From Lottia gigantea (lineage: Eukaryota; Mollusca; Gastropoda; Lottiidae), in contig NW_008710662.1 in the NCBI RefSeq assembly GCF_000327385.1, positions 2,086,457 to 2,150,456 on the forward strand: 64,000 nt of DNA, written 5' to 3'. The notes below the pieces were generated by a model. That model worked only from the letters and a program-made list of their open reading frames with translations. It did not search any database and had not been told where the DNA came from. Position numbers and translations under genes: made by a program. Shown here piece by piece: positions 25,691-40,000 of the stretch. How positions within the stretch are numbered: position 1 is the stretch's first letter; the number at the start of each line of letters is the position of its first letter.

Positions 25691-26484
25691 CATGTGTCAT
25701 CTCAAATATGTTCTTATGTTATCACACATGATACACTCTGTATGTACTGGACCCAACCTGTATATTGAATGGTTATGATCATTAACTACTTACAAATACA
25801 CCTTGGTAGCTCTATAGTATTATTGTTCCATTATTTGATAATTTGTGCTGTTTGTAAAGAGTTTTGAAACAACATAATTATCATAGCTCCAAACTAAGCA
25901 TAGCGTGTAACTATGTACAGTTGAGCGAACTTGAATTATTAATACAAATATTCCTGTGAAAAAACTTGGCAGAATAAACAATAGAGACCTATTTTTAATG
26001 TCAAGATTTCATGTTTATATTTAGGCCTATATCAGATAACATAAAGAGACTTTCTCGTGCTTCTTTGACGTCAATGTTCGTTTGTGAAACTATCAAATGT
26101 AGGCTCAGGTGGACTATTCGAATGGTTTTAGTTGTCTCTTACACAATATAATACATAAGGGCTCGCCGAATCCTTGAAAATTTGTATTGAAATTCAAAAC
26201 AGTTTTTTGTATCCAGGGCGACAAATATTTTTAGCAATAACTGAAAACAACGTTTTTTATATAAACTGACACTATATTTACACTTTAGTATTATCCTTTA
26301 AATAAATATATTAACATAATTATGATGTTTTCATGAATATCTGTAAAAATTAATACATATGTGTTAATAATAATAATTATAATAATTTATATGGGTATCC
26401 ATTGATACTGCACGAAATAAGCATTTTATATTTATTATGCAAGATGACATTATCAGAGGTTACATTAACTTCTAAACTGATTTT

Positions 26485-26995
26485 TCTATGCCCAAATGAA
26501 ATTCCCTTCACCCATGTCCGTTGGTCCGTCCACAATTGCTCGTAAACACTCTACAAGACACAATTCTTGGCGGATTTTGACAAAACTCTGTATGAGTGTT
26601 CGTAATCACCCAAGGATGAACCCTATTGAAAATCAGAAGAATATTTAGTATCAGTTGTTATTGCCCTTGTTCTCGAAAACACATTCAATTCAGCCTTTGG
26701 TGATTACAAACACTCACACCAAGTTTCGTAAAAAATCCGTCATGAATTGTACCTAGCCTACTAGAGTGTTTACGTGCTAAAAATTGAACGTATTTTCAAG
26801 TGCAAGGGCAATAACCCATACTATTTTTTGTTCAATTTTTCTGATTTTCTATAATAGGGTTCATTCTTGGGTGATTACAAACACTCACACCAAGTTTCCG
26901 CCAAGAATTGTGGCTTCTATGGTGTTTACGAGCAATTGTGGACGGGCGGACGGACGGGCGTGGGTGACGACAATATGTAACAGCCACCATTTCAG
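26485..26995. mobile_element. Two ATACGCCC-family elements in inverted orientation
   Basis: 26510-26640 reads in plus orientation (CACCCATGTCCGTTGGTCCG, ACAATTCTTGGCGGATTTTG, AATCACCCAAGGATGAACCC). 26640-26990 holds the reverse complement of the same segments, partly twice (ACAAACACTCACACCAAGTT at about 26708 and 26878; GGACGGGCGGACGGACGGGC at 26940). The left part is the duplicated counterpart of 22050-22300. Confidence 0.6.
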
Positions 26996-26999
26996 ACGA

Positions 27000-27944
27000 G
27001 AGAGAGATTTGCGACTATGACGCATCTATATAGTTGCCGCATTTTGAATTTCAGCTTCGACATTTAGTCTGAATCGCTCAAATCGGCTACAACAGCGCTC
27101 AACTGAATGGTCACGGATTTATGTCGATGGCATGATCTAATGTTTTACAAGAAGATACTTATAGGATTATTGGCGGGCCTATTGATGATGTAATCGCCCG
27201 ATTCTGCTTCTGAATAATGTTTCAAAATAATGAGACATCTCCAGAAAATCAGGGATAGCCTATCATCTTCAAACAAGTTAAATTTCTTTGGGACAGTATT
27301 TTAAACTCATATTATGAAGCTACCTAGAGTAGATCCGATGTCATCTTTCTAACCCAATTATTTTTTTTTAGATTTTCGGGTCAGTTAGGTCCGACATTAC
27401 TCATTCAGTGTGGCCCTGATTCCAATTTCAAATTTCTGTTGTGCATTTACCTAATGGGACTGGTTGACAGAGACATTCTTAAAATATTGTCATCTTGTTA
27501 ATCAAGACTATGTAATTGCGGGGAAAGATTGTTACACAGAATGGCGGAAACCAATGACAATATTTAAACGATGAGCTTGTCAACTTTTGATAGCAGGTAA
27601 TATGCTTGAAAATATATATATAATATGTCAGCTCTGTTATTACACAAGTTACAGATCTAACAACAGGTCAGATCTTGAGTACACTGTTTTGTTTTTACTT
27701 GAAGACTCTTTATACTTGCAGCTGAAACTGTGCAAGGGAAGCAACTCTTTATTTACATTTGTAGTGCATCAAGATTCCAGACCACATAAAACGATTTATT
27801 TTTACAAGGTTTATTTTTTTTATATAAATGATTAAGTCAAAAGGAATGAATATACGGTTGATTTCCAGCTTTAAGAGTTCAAATTCAGCAAATTGAAAGA
27901 AAATTGTTTGGACTAGTTCCGTTCACTTTATGATTCTCATTGTA
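27000..27944. other. PMS2 upstream region
   Basis: No other gene seen. It may contain a very short first PMS2 exon and the promoter, neither of which I can place. CTCATTGTAG at 27936-27945 is a possible acceptor just before the first recognised exon. Confidence 0.4.
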
Positions 27945-27945
27945 G

Positions 27946-28094
27946 TGAAACTCAAGAATGTAAAGCCAATATGATACAAGCTATTGATAAAGGTTCAGTT
28001 CATAGGATATGTTCGGGACAAGTAGTGCTTACGCTTGCTGTAGCTGTTAAAGAACTGGTAGAAAATAGTGTTGATGCTGGCGCAACATCAGTCG
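27946..28094 (+). CDS. PMS2: PMS2 exon E1, start uncertain
   Basis: The ATG at 27971 opens [19 protein letters not shown]. In human PMS2 this region is exon 2, after a tiny exon that encodes the first Met. Here TTGTAG at 27940-27945 could be an acceptor, and reading from 27946 in the same frame gives [11 protein letters not shown], which lines up with human TEPAKAIKPI. So the true start may lie in an unseen upstream exon. The donor GTCG|GTAAAT is at 28094/28095. Confidence 0.6.
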
Positions 28095-31000
28095 GTAAAT
28101 GTGGGAAGGCTGCCACTTCCATATAAGTTGAAGCAAAAATTTCACTGGATTTAGTGAAATTACTGGAAACCTTTTCATATTTCTTTAGTGTTCCCAGCCA
28201 CGTTGTTAGGATGGGGTCCGTGGGAGCGGGACCTCAGCAAGTGAGAATTAAGCCGCAGCAAAACCTTCTTCACTTCAATTCAGTAGAGATTTATTCATTT
28301 ACATTGTTTTTGTACAAAATCAAAAAGATAAAGATTTTGATATGTTTTTGGCACCTCAAAATTGTCAGAAATGGGTACTCTTGGCCTTTAATTCCTCAAA
28401 TTTTCTGAGTATAAAATCTGAGCTGCTGCACCAATTCATTCCTGGAGACAGGGCTGAGGGTTCCTTTCAACCTAGCTATACATGGTTAAGGTAAATCTCT
28501 AAAAGACCATGACCAATTTAAGCGCTTGCTTTCTAATCTAAAGGTTTGAATAGTGGTCAAGATAGTAGATGTACTTATAGAATATTCAATCAGTTCCCCA
28601 GTCAGTGATATTGTAGACCTATGGAGATACAGTAATTTGAGTTAGTGATAAACCAAGGCCTTTTTGAATAAATGCTATGCATAATCAAATTTCCTCAAAA
28701 ACTGAAAATTGTTCATTCACAATTTCCTTCAGTGCACACTACATGGCATGAATATCTTTAACATTATGCCAGACCAGTATCATAATTTACTAATTTTTAC
28801 GACATTTGTATTATAGATATTAAGTTGAAGGAATATGGTAGTGAATGTATTGAAGTATCTGATAATGGTTCTGGGGTTGAAGAACAGAACTTTAAGGGGC
28901 TAAGTAAGTTTTAAAAAATTTGAACTGTATCACACTAGGACAGCTGAACTAGGGGTAGAATATCATATTCTGATTGTAATGTTATTCAAGCGTATAAGAG
29001 GAATCATACATGTATATTACAAACGTTTTATTTCTTACTCAACACAGAAAGTACCCTTCAATTATTCTGATTCATTAACTGTGTTTCCACTGAGGGAAAA
29101 AGCTGGCTTTAAGCTAGCTTCTGTGTGTTTCAACTGGGCAAATTGCCGAACCGTTAAAGTAAGGGAACTGAAAACCTCTCTTTTTGTGTTTAAAAATTTT
29201 AATGAAATTTGGTGTGATCATTTATATTGATGAGATCTTGGACAAGTTCGAATTTGACATTTCAATGAACAGTCTTTGAGTTATTGCCCTTGACTTAGGA
29301 AAAACGCATCAAAATTTGTTTGTGAACACATAAGAGACTACAGTTTTCAACTGATGTTAATGCAACATGGTGTGATCATGTATATTGATGCGATAATTTG
29401 ATGTATTTGGGTTTTTGACATTGATTTTTAAAAATTGGTGGTATTTCTCAGCATAAATAACTGGCAGTAATTATATATATCAATGATTTCAAACTATTTC
29501 TTTAATATGAGAAAATTCATACTTTAGTCACTAAAGACTGTTTTATCATTTCTGACAGCTGCCAGTGGGCGTATGTTACATTGCCTGGCAAGCTATCTTA
29601 TGATTTCAGCTTTAAAACATCACACATCCAAGCTGCAAGATTTTTCTGATTTAGTTAACGTTGAAACTTTTGGATTTCGTGGAGAAGCTCTTAGTTCATT
29701 ATGTGCACTCAGGTAATATAGAATATATTATTAGATTTTGCTTAGGTATACAAACTTAGTACTGTCATAGTATCTTGTTAGACTCATCACAGCAGGTGAG
29801 GTTCTATAATACAGTCGGTTAGAGCGTTGGTTCTTTACAAGACGTCATTTGCATGGTTACATCGAGCGAATGGCGGCTGTGGGTTCCGATCTCGAGAGGC
29901 ATGTGAAAGTCTGATGACCTTGAATAAGTTATCTTCACTCATAATGCCAATCGACCCAGCTGTTATTTGGTACAAATAATCCAGGAAAGATCAATGCCAA
30001 GAGGTTTGGCCAAGGATAAGCTGGTAGAAAGTATCCTTAACTGCCAACCTGAGTTGTTATCCTTGAAGTCCTAAAATATGGTTGTTTCTTTCTTCCCTTT
30101 TTTTCAAATATGTATTTGTAGACTTACAGAATATCAAAATTTCATTCTAAAAAGTGATATGTATAGTTGATAGGATGTTTTATGGACTGATACAGTGATG
30201 ATTTAGAAATTGACTAAGTAAAACAAGAAATTTTTTCTCCAAAAAGAAGATCAATTAATATAAAATATGGATAATTCTGAAGTTGTTTTTCAGAAACATT
30301 CAATAACTTACTTATTTATGGAGTAAATATATGAGATGGAGAAAATATGAAACCTTACTTGCACACATCTTCAATTTAGCTTGACTTCACCTGAAGAGAA
30401 TTAATTTTTCAGTGATTTAAGTGTTTTAACTTGTCATAAAGATGCAGCAGTAGGAAACAAGTTGGACTTTGATTATCATGGTAATATAAAAAAACAAGTA
30501 CCATCTCCAAGACAAACTGGAACTACTGTCATCTTGCAGAATTTATTCCACACATTACCAGTTCGTCACAGAGAATTCCAACGTAATTTGAAAAAAGAAT
30601 TTGCAAAGATGGTTCAAGTATTAAATGGCTACTGTCTTATTAATATTGGTATTAGAATACATTGTACTAATCAAGTTGGGAAAGGGTAAGAATATAAGAT
30701 ATAGTTTATGTTGTTTTGTAGTTTGTAGTTTAATATGTTTTCCATTTATTGTCCTGTCAAAGTGTTGTATTATATTTGTTGAACAATCACAGGTATTACT
30801 TCCCTGCATGTACTTTGATTACTTAACTACATGAACCAAGATAACTAGCCTGCATGTACATGGATTACTTGCCTTCATGTACTTGGATTACTAGCCAACA
30901 TGGATTACTCGCCTACATGTCCATGGATACCTAACCTACATGTACTTGGATTCCTAGGTTACAAGTACTTGGAAAACTAGTTTACATTTATTTGAATTCT

Positions 31001-34000
31001 TAGCCTACATGTACTTAAGTTCCTATGATCCGTGTACTTGGATTACTAGCCAACATGTACTTGGATTCCTATCATACATGTAATTAGAGTATTAGCCTAC
31101 ATTTCATTGAATCTCTTGCCTACGTATATTTGAATTACTAACCTACCCTTGTTTGGATTTCTAGTCTATTTTTTATCACTAACTAATTTGAATAACCAAC
31201 TGTACTAATCTTGAATGTAAATTTTTTAAGGTCAAGGTCTGTTGTTGTATCAACTAAAGGAAATTCAACAATTAAAGAAAATATAGTTAATATTTTTGGA
31301 GCCAAACAGGTTAGATTTTAGTTATTTTTTATACATCCATGCAAAGTTTGGTTTTAGTACAGTGGTGTAACCTATTTTCATGGATATAAGGATTCAACAC
31401 CGAATTTCGTCAAAGTTAAATGAACGAAAAAAAATTTTTATGTCTTGGATGTTTCCTCAGATATTCTACAAAATAATAAAAATTGGTTTGTTTCGATTTT
31501 CTTTATTAATCCTTCACTTTGACCCATATTTCATGAGCAACCAACTCGGCAACGGCGGCATAATGCGTCACCTATTTTCGTGTACAATGTTTGATCTATA
31601 AATAAGTCTAGAAAAACACGTTGTATGGATACCGGGTGGTATAATTAACTTCTCTTAGTATTTATCTTTAATATCAATTCATTATAACTAGTGACAATTC
31701 CTTGAAAGAACCACGATTTAAAAAAAAAATAGTGACTGACAAAATATGATATGTACCGTGATTTATTGCTAAAAGTCACTGAAACAACATAAGAATATGG
31801 TCCACTTTGTGTTCCATAGAAATTTTCTGCTGACACAGAATCCGCTAGTTGATCACGTGACTTCATTTGTTGGATTACATTCTAGCAGACGACACTTGGA
31901 ATTCCGATTACCGCTTGGGATTATAAGGAAATTCGGCCGATAAAAAATGATGACATTTGGTAATAAGTGAAATCCGCCATTTTGTATTTGTCAAAGTATA
32001 CATTAATACACTTTACCTTGCTTGAAACTACTGAATTCATTCTACTAGCTGATATTATACAGAAAGCCCATGTTTATTAAAACAAACTAATGCGGAGGTC
32101 GCGCAAGGTCGCTCATGTAAATTATTAATCCTTTCCGGAAATCCACGAATAATAGGTTTCCACGAAATTAGGTTACTTGACTGTATATATTTTTGTCCCA
32201 CTTTCCATTCAGCAGTCTATCTGCCTGCTGGTCTAGTCACTTTTAGCCTCTGATTTACAGGTTGTTTTTATTTTATTCATCCCTTTGACAGATTCCTTTC
32301 ATTTTAATGACCTACACAAAGTGTGGGTGTTATTGTCCTCCTTACACTTTTCATTTGTCTGTTCGTCCTTCAACTGATCATATAATATCAAGTGGTTAAT
32401 CTACAGGTTAGACACCCAGATTATTCTGAAATAGCCCAATTAAAACAGCATTCATTTACGATTTTAAAATATCAAATGAACATTGCAACTCATGTTGTTT
32501 TAAATATTAAAGTTTCTTGTCCTTACCAGTAGTGCAAAACTGTCTCACAAGTCACAACAGTCCAAACTTGGCTCATGTCCCTTTTGGTGGGTGAGCTAAC
32601 TAAATGCTTTCAAGCCCATACTATTCAGTGGCCTGTAGTAGGGTAAAACTGACGACAGTCTAGACCCAGCTCATGTACCTTTTTTCGTAGGTGAACGATT
32701 CAACACAATTCGATCCCAGATATATGTTTCTCTCGCACTAGTCAGTCCTACCCGCTCGTAGCCGTTCGTTCGTAAAGAGTTCCCTACCAGTTGGGTAAAA
32801 CTAGTTAACATGATTTAAGATGATCTAAACCCAGTTTGCGTTTTGTGTTTTACCTTTTGGTATTCAACATTTTTGTTGTATTCACTCATAGTATCTCGAT
32901 TATAAAGAAGTCTCCCACCAGTAAAATTAATCTGCCTCACAACAGTCTTAACCCTGCTCATGTTCCCTGTTGATAATAAACATTTTTGTTGTATTCATTC
33001 ATAGCTACTTGATCGTAGCCTTACCGGTTGGTTTAAAATTAGCCTGTCTAACAAAGTCTAAACCTGCTGAAGATGAAAAATTATTATTTCTAAATGACCA
33101 TTACCCTATCCACTCATTTGTAAAAATTAACCATACTTGTTTTCCCATATTCTTGTCAAAGATAATAATGATTATAGAGGTATTATCAGTGTATTGTTGT
33201 TGGCATAGATTATTCTGGAAAGTTTTTTGTCATTACAATAATTGTGATTTTATTATTATTATTCCTGTGAGACTGTGTGTAGAGAATACTCTTTAACTAG
33301 AACAGGTATGTTATACAATTCTATAATTTATCTATATTATTTCTTTCATTTTTACCTACCAACCAGTAACCAGATATCAGTTCAAAGTTACAGATTTAAA
33401 TATAAAGAGAGTTTTAATTGTATACATTGCAAAATTTTATCAGAAACAGTCATAACAAGATATGCTTATGCTTTATTTTTTTTTTTAGAGAACTTTGTCC
33501 ATTTGCATAATTTTTTCATCTCTAAGAAATTGCTCCCGTTCATTTACCATGGCATGTATGAAATTAGGGATGCTATAAAATATGTTTAGTTTTGACAAGA
33601 GTTCGTCCTTGTCTTGTTCGAAGTAAAATTTATGAAATCAAACAATGTATAGTGTATAATGTTGTTTAATGTGCGGGTGGGTGCATATATGTACGTTAAA
33701 GTACTGGCTTATAATAAAGAAAGGTAATCAAATTCTCTTTTGTAGCTTCACTTGATGAGGTAATTATTGAAATCTGTAATTGTAATCAGCTATAATCAAT
33801 AACAAGTAATCAGATGTAATTTGTAATCTTATATTTTTCAATTATGTATAATGTAATTGTAATTGTCTACCTGATATTGTAGTTACCTTGATTTATCATT
33901 AGATTACTTTTTAATTGCCTTAATTTAAAAATATCAAATACCTACTTATAACTTATTATTATAACTTATTATTATAACTTAATGTTCCATTGTAAGATCC

Positions 34001-37000
34001 AAGTTGAAAATTTGCTATAAATTCACAGGGATACAAAAAAGGTTATTCTGTTGGGGGTACATTTATTTGCACCATTCCAATTTCCTGTTTGATACATCTG
34101 ATGTTACATAGATCCATAACATGTGAAATGGTTTATGCAATAATAAAAAAATTTGAAAGTAGAGTTAATATAAATACACAGAAACCTGCTTTGTTTCCTT
34201 TTAAACTTTAAGTTCTTTATAATCTTTGATTTGTTACATTTTCAATTCAAGTAGAATCTGTTCTTATTATTTTGAACCATTTCTGCAATTTTTACAGTAA
34301 GAAGCAATCAATGTTTTTGGTTGATCAAAGACTTCAGTTGTTGATATCAATTTAATATCTTTTATACAACTTGGGTTTATCTCAAATTTTATTACTTGCT
34401 TTTTATTATTTTACTTACTTTCAGTTTGTAACATAAATAAATTGTGTGCAAATTGGTCATTTTCTGGATAAAAAGATCATCTAGGATGAAGGGGAGATTG
34501 TTTTCCTACCTGTGACGGATTTATGAATTTAAGTTATGCTTGATCAACTTGTTGAAGTTGAGGGTGAAAATTAACAAGATAACAGCCCCACAGGAGGCTT
34601 AGGTTTGTGACTATTGTTCCATCTCAGTAATCTAGATATATTTTATATCCATCCTTTCTGGCCTGCATCATCAACAAATATAAAACTTCTACAAAATGAT
34701 TTATATGTCAGTTTAAACAATAGTTAGCTATAGGTATTGATTTATAGTTGCTACCTTTTAAAATATAAATAAGTAGAATACTCAGATATAGAAAAGATAG
34801 CAATTAAACAACAACACATACTGGATACTGGCAATCAAGGTAGGATTACTAATACTTTATTTATTTTACTGTGGTTTTGGAAAAATTGTATTTGTAGGCT
34901 TGTTTTGGTTATTGTAGGCTTGTTTTGGGATTCTCATGTTGTTATTTTTGTAGGTTTATTTTGGTTATTGTAGGCTTGTTTTTGAGGTTATTTTACTGGT
35001 TTTTTTTGTGGGTTTGTTTTGGTTAGAGTAGGCTAGTTTTAAGGTTATTTTACTGGGTTTTTTTGTGGGTTTGTTTTGGTTAATGTAGGCTTGTTTTGAG
35101 GTTATTTTACTGATTTTTTTTGTGGGTTTGTTTTGGTTAATGTAGGCTTGTTTTGAGGTTATTTTACTGGTTTTTTTTGTAGGCTTGTTTCGGTTTTTTG
35201 AGGCTTGTTTTTAGGTTATTTTACTGTTTTTTTTTTGTAGGATGGTTCTGGTTATTGTAGGCTTGTTTTTAAAGGGTATTGTGCTGTCATTTTGGTAGGC
35301 TTGTATTGGGGTTATTTGACCCTGGTTTTGGTTGGCTTCAGTTATTATAAGCTTGATTATAGCATGCTGTTATTTTGATAGAATTGTTTTAGTTTTATCA
35401 GTTATTTTGATAGGCTTGTTATAGTTGCTTGACATTCATAACTTGATTCAGAAACCAGTGGTCATAGAGTACTTTCTACATGTGAAGGCATAGCAAAACA
35501 ACAATATAAAATAACTGTCAAATGATAAACAAATAAACAAAATAAAACTATGGAAACAAATGGATATGTTATGTATGTTAAGAAATAATAAATGTTATAA
35601 AATGATAAATAATATAAGATAATAGTTATAAGATAATAAATTATATTAGATAATATATATTATAAAATGCTACAGCATGGCAAAGTGTTGAAAAGGGGAG
35701 GATACACAAGTCTAAGAAGGCTAAAATTTTCAGAAAGGCAAAAAATTGAACTGGCATTAGATTTTAATTCTGAGAAGGGGAAATTATAGGTGAAATTGAA
35801 CAATACAGCAAATATTTAGACTTCTTTGTCTATATAATTGATTATTTGTAGGCCTATTTGTTATTCGGGATTTAATGCTTTTATAAGAAAATGAAATATA
35901 TGTATTAATATTATGTTAATTTATGTAAAAGTAAGCAACATATGGAATATTAAATGAGTATATATTAAAATTTTTTAAATAGTTTTCATAGATTTTAACA
36001 CTTTAAAATTGCTGTTGATATATCTTTATCAATTGTAAGTCTGGGGTTGTGATATAAAAGATCCTGTAATCATTCAATTTATTAGAAAATTAGTTTTTGC
36101 TACATGTGTCAATTATCAGTATAGAAATCAGACTGATGGTTAGAGTTAAATTTTTGTTCATGTAATTGTAGAATTCTAAAATCAGCTAGGTAGACAAAAT
36201 AGCGCAAGTTGGGGCAAGAAGACATACGACATAATAAAAGTGTTTTATTTTTCAGAGAGAATAAGTCTGAAGTGTGACACAATGGGGAGTTTTGGAGGTC
36301 ATGCTGTTCCTGGATCATTTTTCTTTCTCTTTGGATTATGGCAAGTTATTCAAATCTTTAAAAGACATCGACATTGTCGTAAATTGAAAGAAGACTTTGT
36401 CAGTTCCACATGGTATCCATGTGCATGTTGTTGTGGAAGGGTAAAAGAATTTCCAGTGGAATCGTGTGTGAAGATAGTGTTTTCATGTATTGGAATAATC
36501 ATTGAGAGTTGGACTGCAAACTATAGCAATGGCATTATCTCTGATCCTGGCAATGAACAACACATCACAATGTATTTAGCCTTTGGTGTTAATGGTATTT
36601 TAGAAACTTTAACTTATTATCAATTAACATTTTCTCCATACGTAAGTCATGTTAGCTTGGCTTTTGCCTTTGGTGTGGAGTACATTTTGTTTCATTTTCA
36701 CCTGCATGGACGTACAGATATTGATGTTTTGGTACACACTTTACTCCTGTATGCCATTCTGGTTTCTATTTTTTCTGTGATCTACATGATGCGTTATAGA
36801 AATCATGTGTTAGCTCCTCTATTGTTGGCTTACTCTGGTCTGCTTCAAGGAACATGGTTTTGGCAGATTGGTTTTATTTTATACAATCCATTTCCAAATG
36901 CAGTTACGTGGAACAGTGAAGACCATGGAAACATGATGCTTGTTGCATGTTATTTTGCATGGCATTGTGGGACATTGTTACTTGGTGTGATTTTTATTGG

Positions 37001-40000
37001 ATCATTATTTTCAAGATGTGATCAAAGCGTTTATATTGGTCAAAGCGATTATAGTGCATTAGATGTAGAACATAAAGTGTCACTTTTGTCTGCGTTTAAT
37101 GAAAAAGAGTCATTGAAAAATTTCAACGAGGTAAATGAAGATTTTAAATATGAAGATGATAATTTATAAAGATTGTAAAACTAACATAGCTTTCAAATGT
37201 GTTTTCAATTGTTTCTTCACCAAAACTTCACTCCATATTCTTGATTTCCAAAATATATATTTGCTTGCAATATCAATTAAAATAGTTATTTTTATACGCC
37301 CACCCGTAAGTATGGTCGTTCTGTCGGTCCGTCCGTTCACATTTACCTCATGCTCACTCTACAGGCTACAATTCTCTATCGCTTCTTTTGATCTTTTGTT
37401 TGTGTGTCAATATCATTATGAAGATGTGCACTATTGAATTTGGTGATGATTCGATGATTTTCTTCAGAGATATCGCATAAAACTCTGATTTCGCGTTCGT
37501 TTTTCTTTACTTTTTTGCTTTGTGCTCACTCCACAGGCTACGATTCCCCATACATTCTTTTGATCTTTTGTATGTGTGTCAATATCATTATGAAGATGTG
37601 CACTATTGAATTTGGTGATGATTCGATGATTTTCTTGAGAGATATCGCATAAAACTCTGATATCGCGTTTGTTTTTTTTCTTCACTTTTTTGGCTTGTGC
37701 TCACTCTACAGACTACAATTCTCAATGGAATCTTTTGATCTTTTGTATGTGTGTCAATATCATTATGAAGATGTGCACTATTGAATTTGGTGAGGATCTG
37801 ATGATTTTCTTCAGAGATATCGCATGAAACTTTATTTTTTTCACTTTTTTGGCTCGTGCTCACTCTAAAGGCTACGATATAGAGTTTGTTTTACAGTTCA
37901 CGTTTAGTTCTTAATCAAGCTGCTGGTGGGCCTATTTACTTGCGAAACTTGCCGCAAGCCTATGTTTTATTCTACAAATTGACATGGATAGCTAATGTTA
38001 GGATGACTACCTACCTTAACAGTCATGATGATTAAATGATATTCTGTTCCTTGCAAACTTTTTATAATAACCTTAGAAATAAAAAAGTAAATAACCTTGT
38101 TTAGACATCTAAATGAAAGAATGTATTGACCTTATTAATCCTTGGAACCATCAAAAGAACAGCTCATTTTGCAAATTAGGATGATTTGCTGGCTCAAATT
38201 AAACTGAAATTTATTTTTTTCTTCTGACTCATTATTATGTGAAGAACAAGTCAATATTTATTAGAATGTTATTTTAGATTATTTTTGCTATTTGTTTTCT
38301 TGTTATCTTGTATTTTGAATGAATATTATTTATATCACCTATAATCTATGCAATAAATTATATACAATGCCAGTATATGTTATTGTGATTATTATTTTGA
38401 TTATCATTTGGATAAGTACTGTGCACATGAAACTACTTTTTTCTTGAAAAAAATACACACGAATGTATTCCAAAACCATTTTGAATCTTGTATTCAACTT
38501 AATAAATCAAGTTTTTAAAATACAACAATACTTCTAATCACATTAAAAGCTTTTTCTAAATGTTTAAACGTGATTGAAAGGCGTAGTTGCAATATTATAT
38601 TTAATATTTATTAAAATTCGACTTGTTAAGTTGAGGAAAAGATTCAAAACTACATTCTTGTGTGTTATTTCCATTTAAGAACCAAACATAAACCGCGTTT
38701 CCACTGATAATTGTTAGGTAAAACTAGCTTAGAGCGTGCTTTATTGCCGAAACGCAATATCACAATAAATAACAAAACACAATTTTATGCTGTTTTACTC
38801 CTTGAATGGTACACAGTTTAAATTGCCATCATCGTGTAAAATCTCACAAATACTGATATTGTTCTCAAAGAATTATCTTGAGACGCGGCCGCTACTGCAG
38901 CTTTCTTTTCAGCCAGAAACTGCCAGTTGTGCAAGGAAAGCACTACTGAGAGAATATTTGCCACTTTGTAATCATCACACAACCTCAGTTAAGTTAACCC
39001 ACTATTCATATATAGCCTGTAGAGAAAGGTTAATAGGTCTATGTAAGGATGCATTATGAAAGCTCTTCTTGCTTTTCTCAAACCCTTTGCTTAACTCACT
39101 CAAGTTATTAGTGATGAAAATAATTCATTAGAAATTAAAGTATTTTAAAGGACAAACAATCTTCCAGAAATATAACAACTCTGAAGCTGGTTTTTCAAAA
39201 ATTTAGCTTATTTTGCATAAGCAACATTGATGTTCTAACTTTGTTTTCTGCAGAAAAATATATGAATATTTATGAAAAAAAATGTCAGACAAGTAGATTT
39301 GGAAATTAGTCGATCCGCTTTCTACTTCAGTAACAGATGATGAGCCAGGGCCATCATCTAAAAGTGTAACTATAGCTCTATTAAGAGAAATATCTGTTAT
39401 AGGTCCAAGTCATTATAATATTTAGCTTATTAACACTCTAGAAGACACAATTCTTGACGGATTTTGATGAAACTTGTTGTGAGTGCTTGTAATCACCGTT
39501 AAACCCTATTGAAAAAAAGGAAAATCGAAAAATATTTAGTATGAGTTATAGCGCTTGTAAACAGATTCAATTCATGCAAGATTTTCACAAAACTTATTTT
39601 CTTTTGCTCATTATTGATCTCAATCTTGAAAATGCATTTATTTTTGAGATCATAAACACTTAAAGGCTCAATTCAGTATGCACGTATCGTTTCAAGTCCG
39701 CTCCAACAAATTCCAAGCGACATATTCTTCACATAGAAATGTAAAACTATGCTTGGTTAACTCGCAGTTAAAAGTTCCCACAAATTTTTCATAGCTTTAG
39801 AAAGTTCCCGGCATCAAAGTACCAAACTCTTTGATTGCTGTGTATAGCCACCATTTTCTGGTAGTGATAAGGTTTTCTTGGAAAAGGCGTAGAGATATTT
39901 TTAGTTCAACCAATGAGAGGCATTGGAATATGGGTCATCGTCGTGGTTGCGCATAATAAGGTCATGACGTCACAGACCGTAAATAAAACAGTCAATAAGT

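Larger units (their letters stand above)
22586..26640. repeat. Segmental duplication, right copy, enlarged
   Basis: Colinear with 20343-22310 but about twice as long. It contains an insert at 22916-23382, another about 1-kb insert at 23816-24790 and an expanded 35-bp satellite. Confidence 0.8.
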
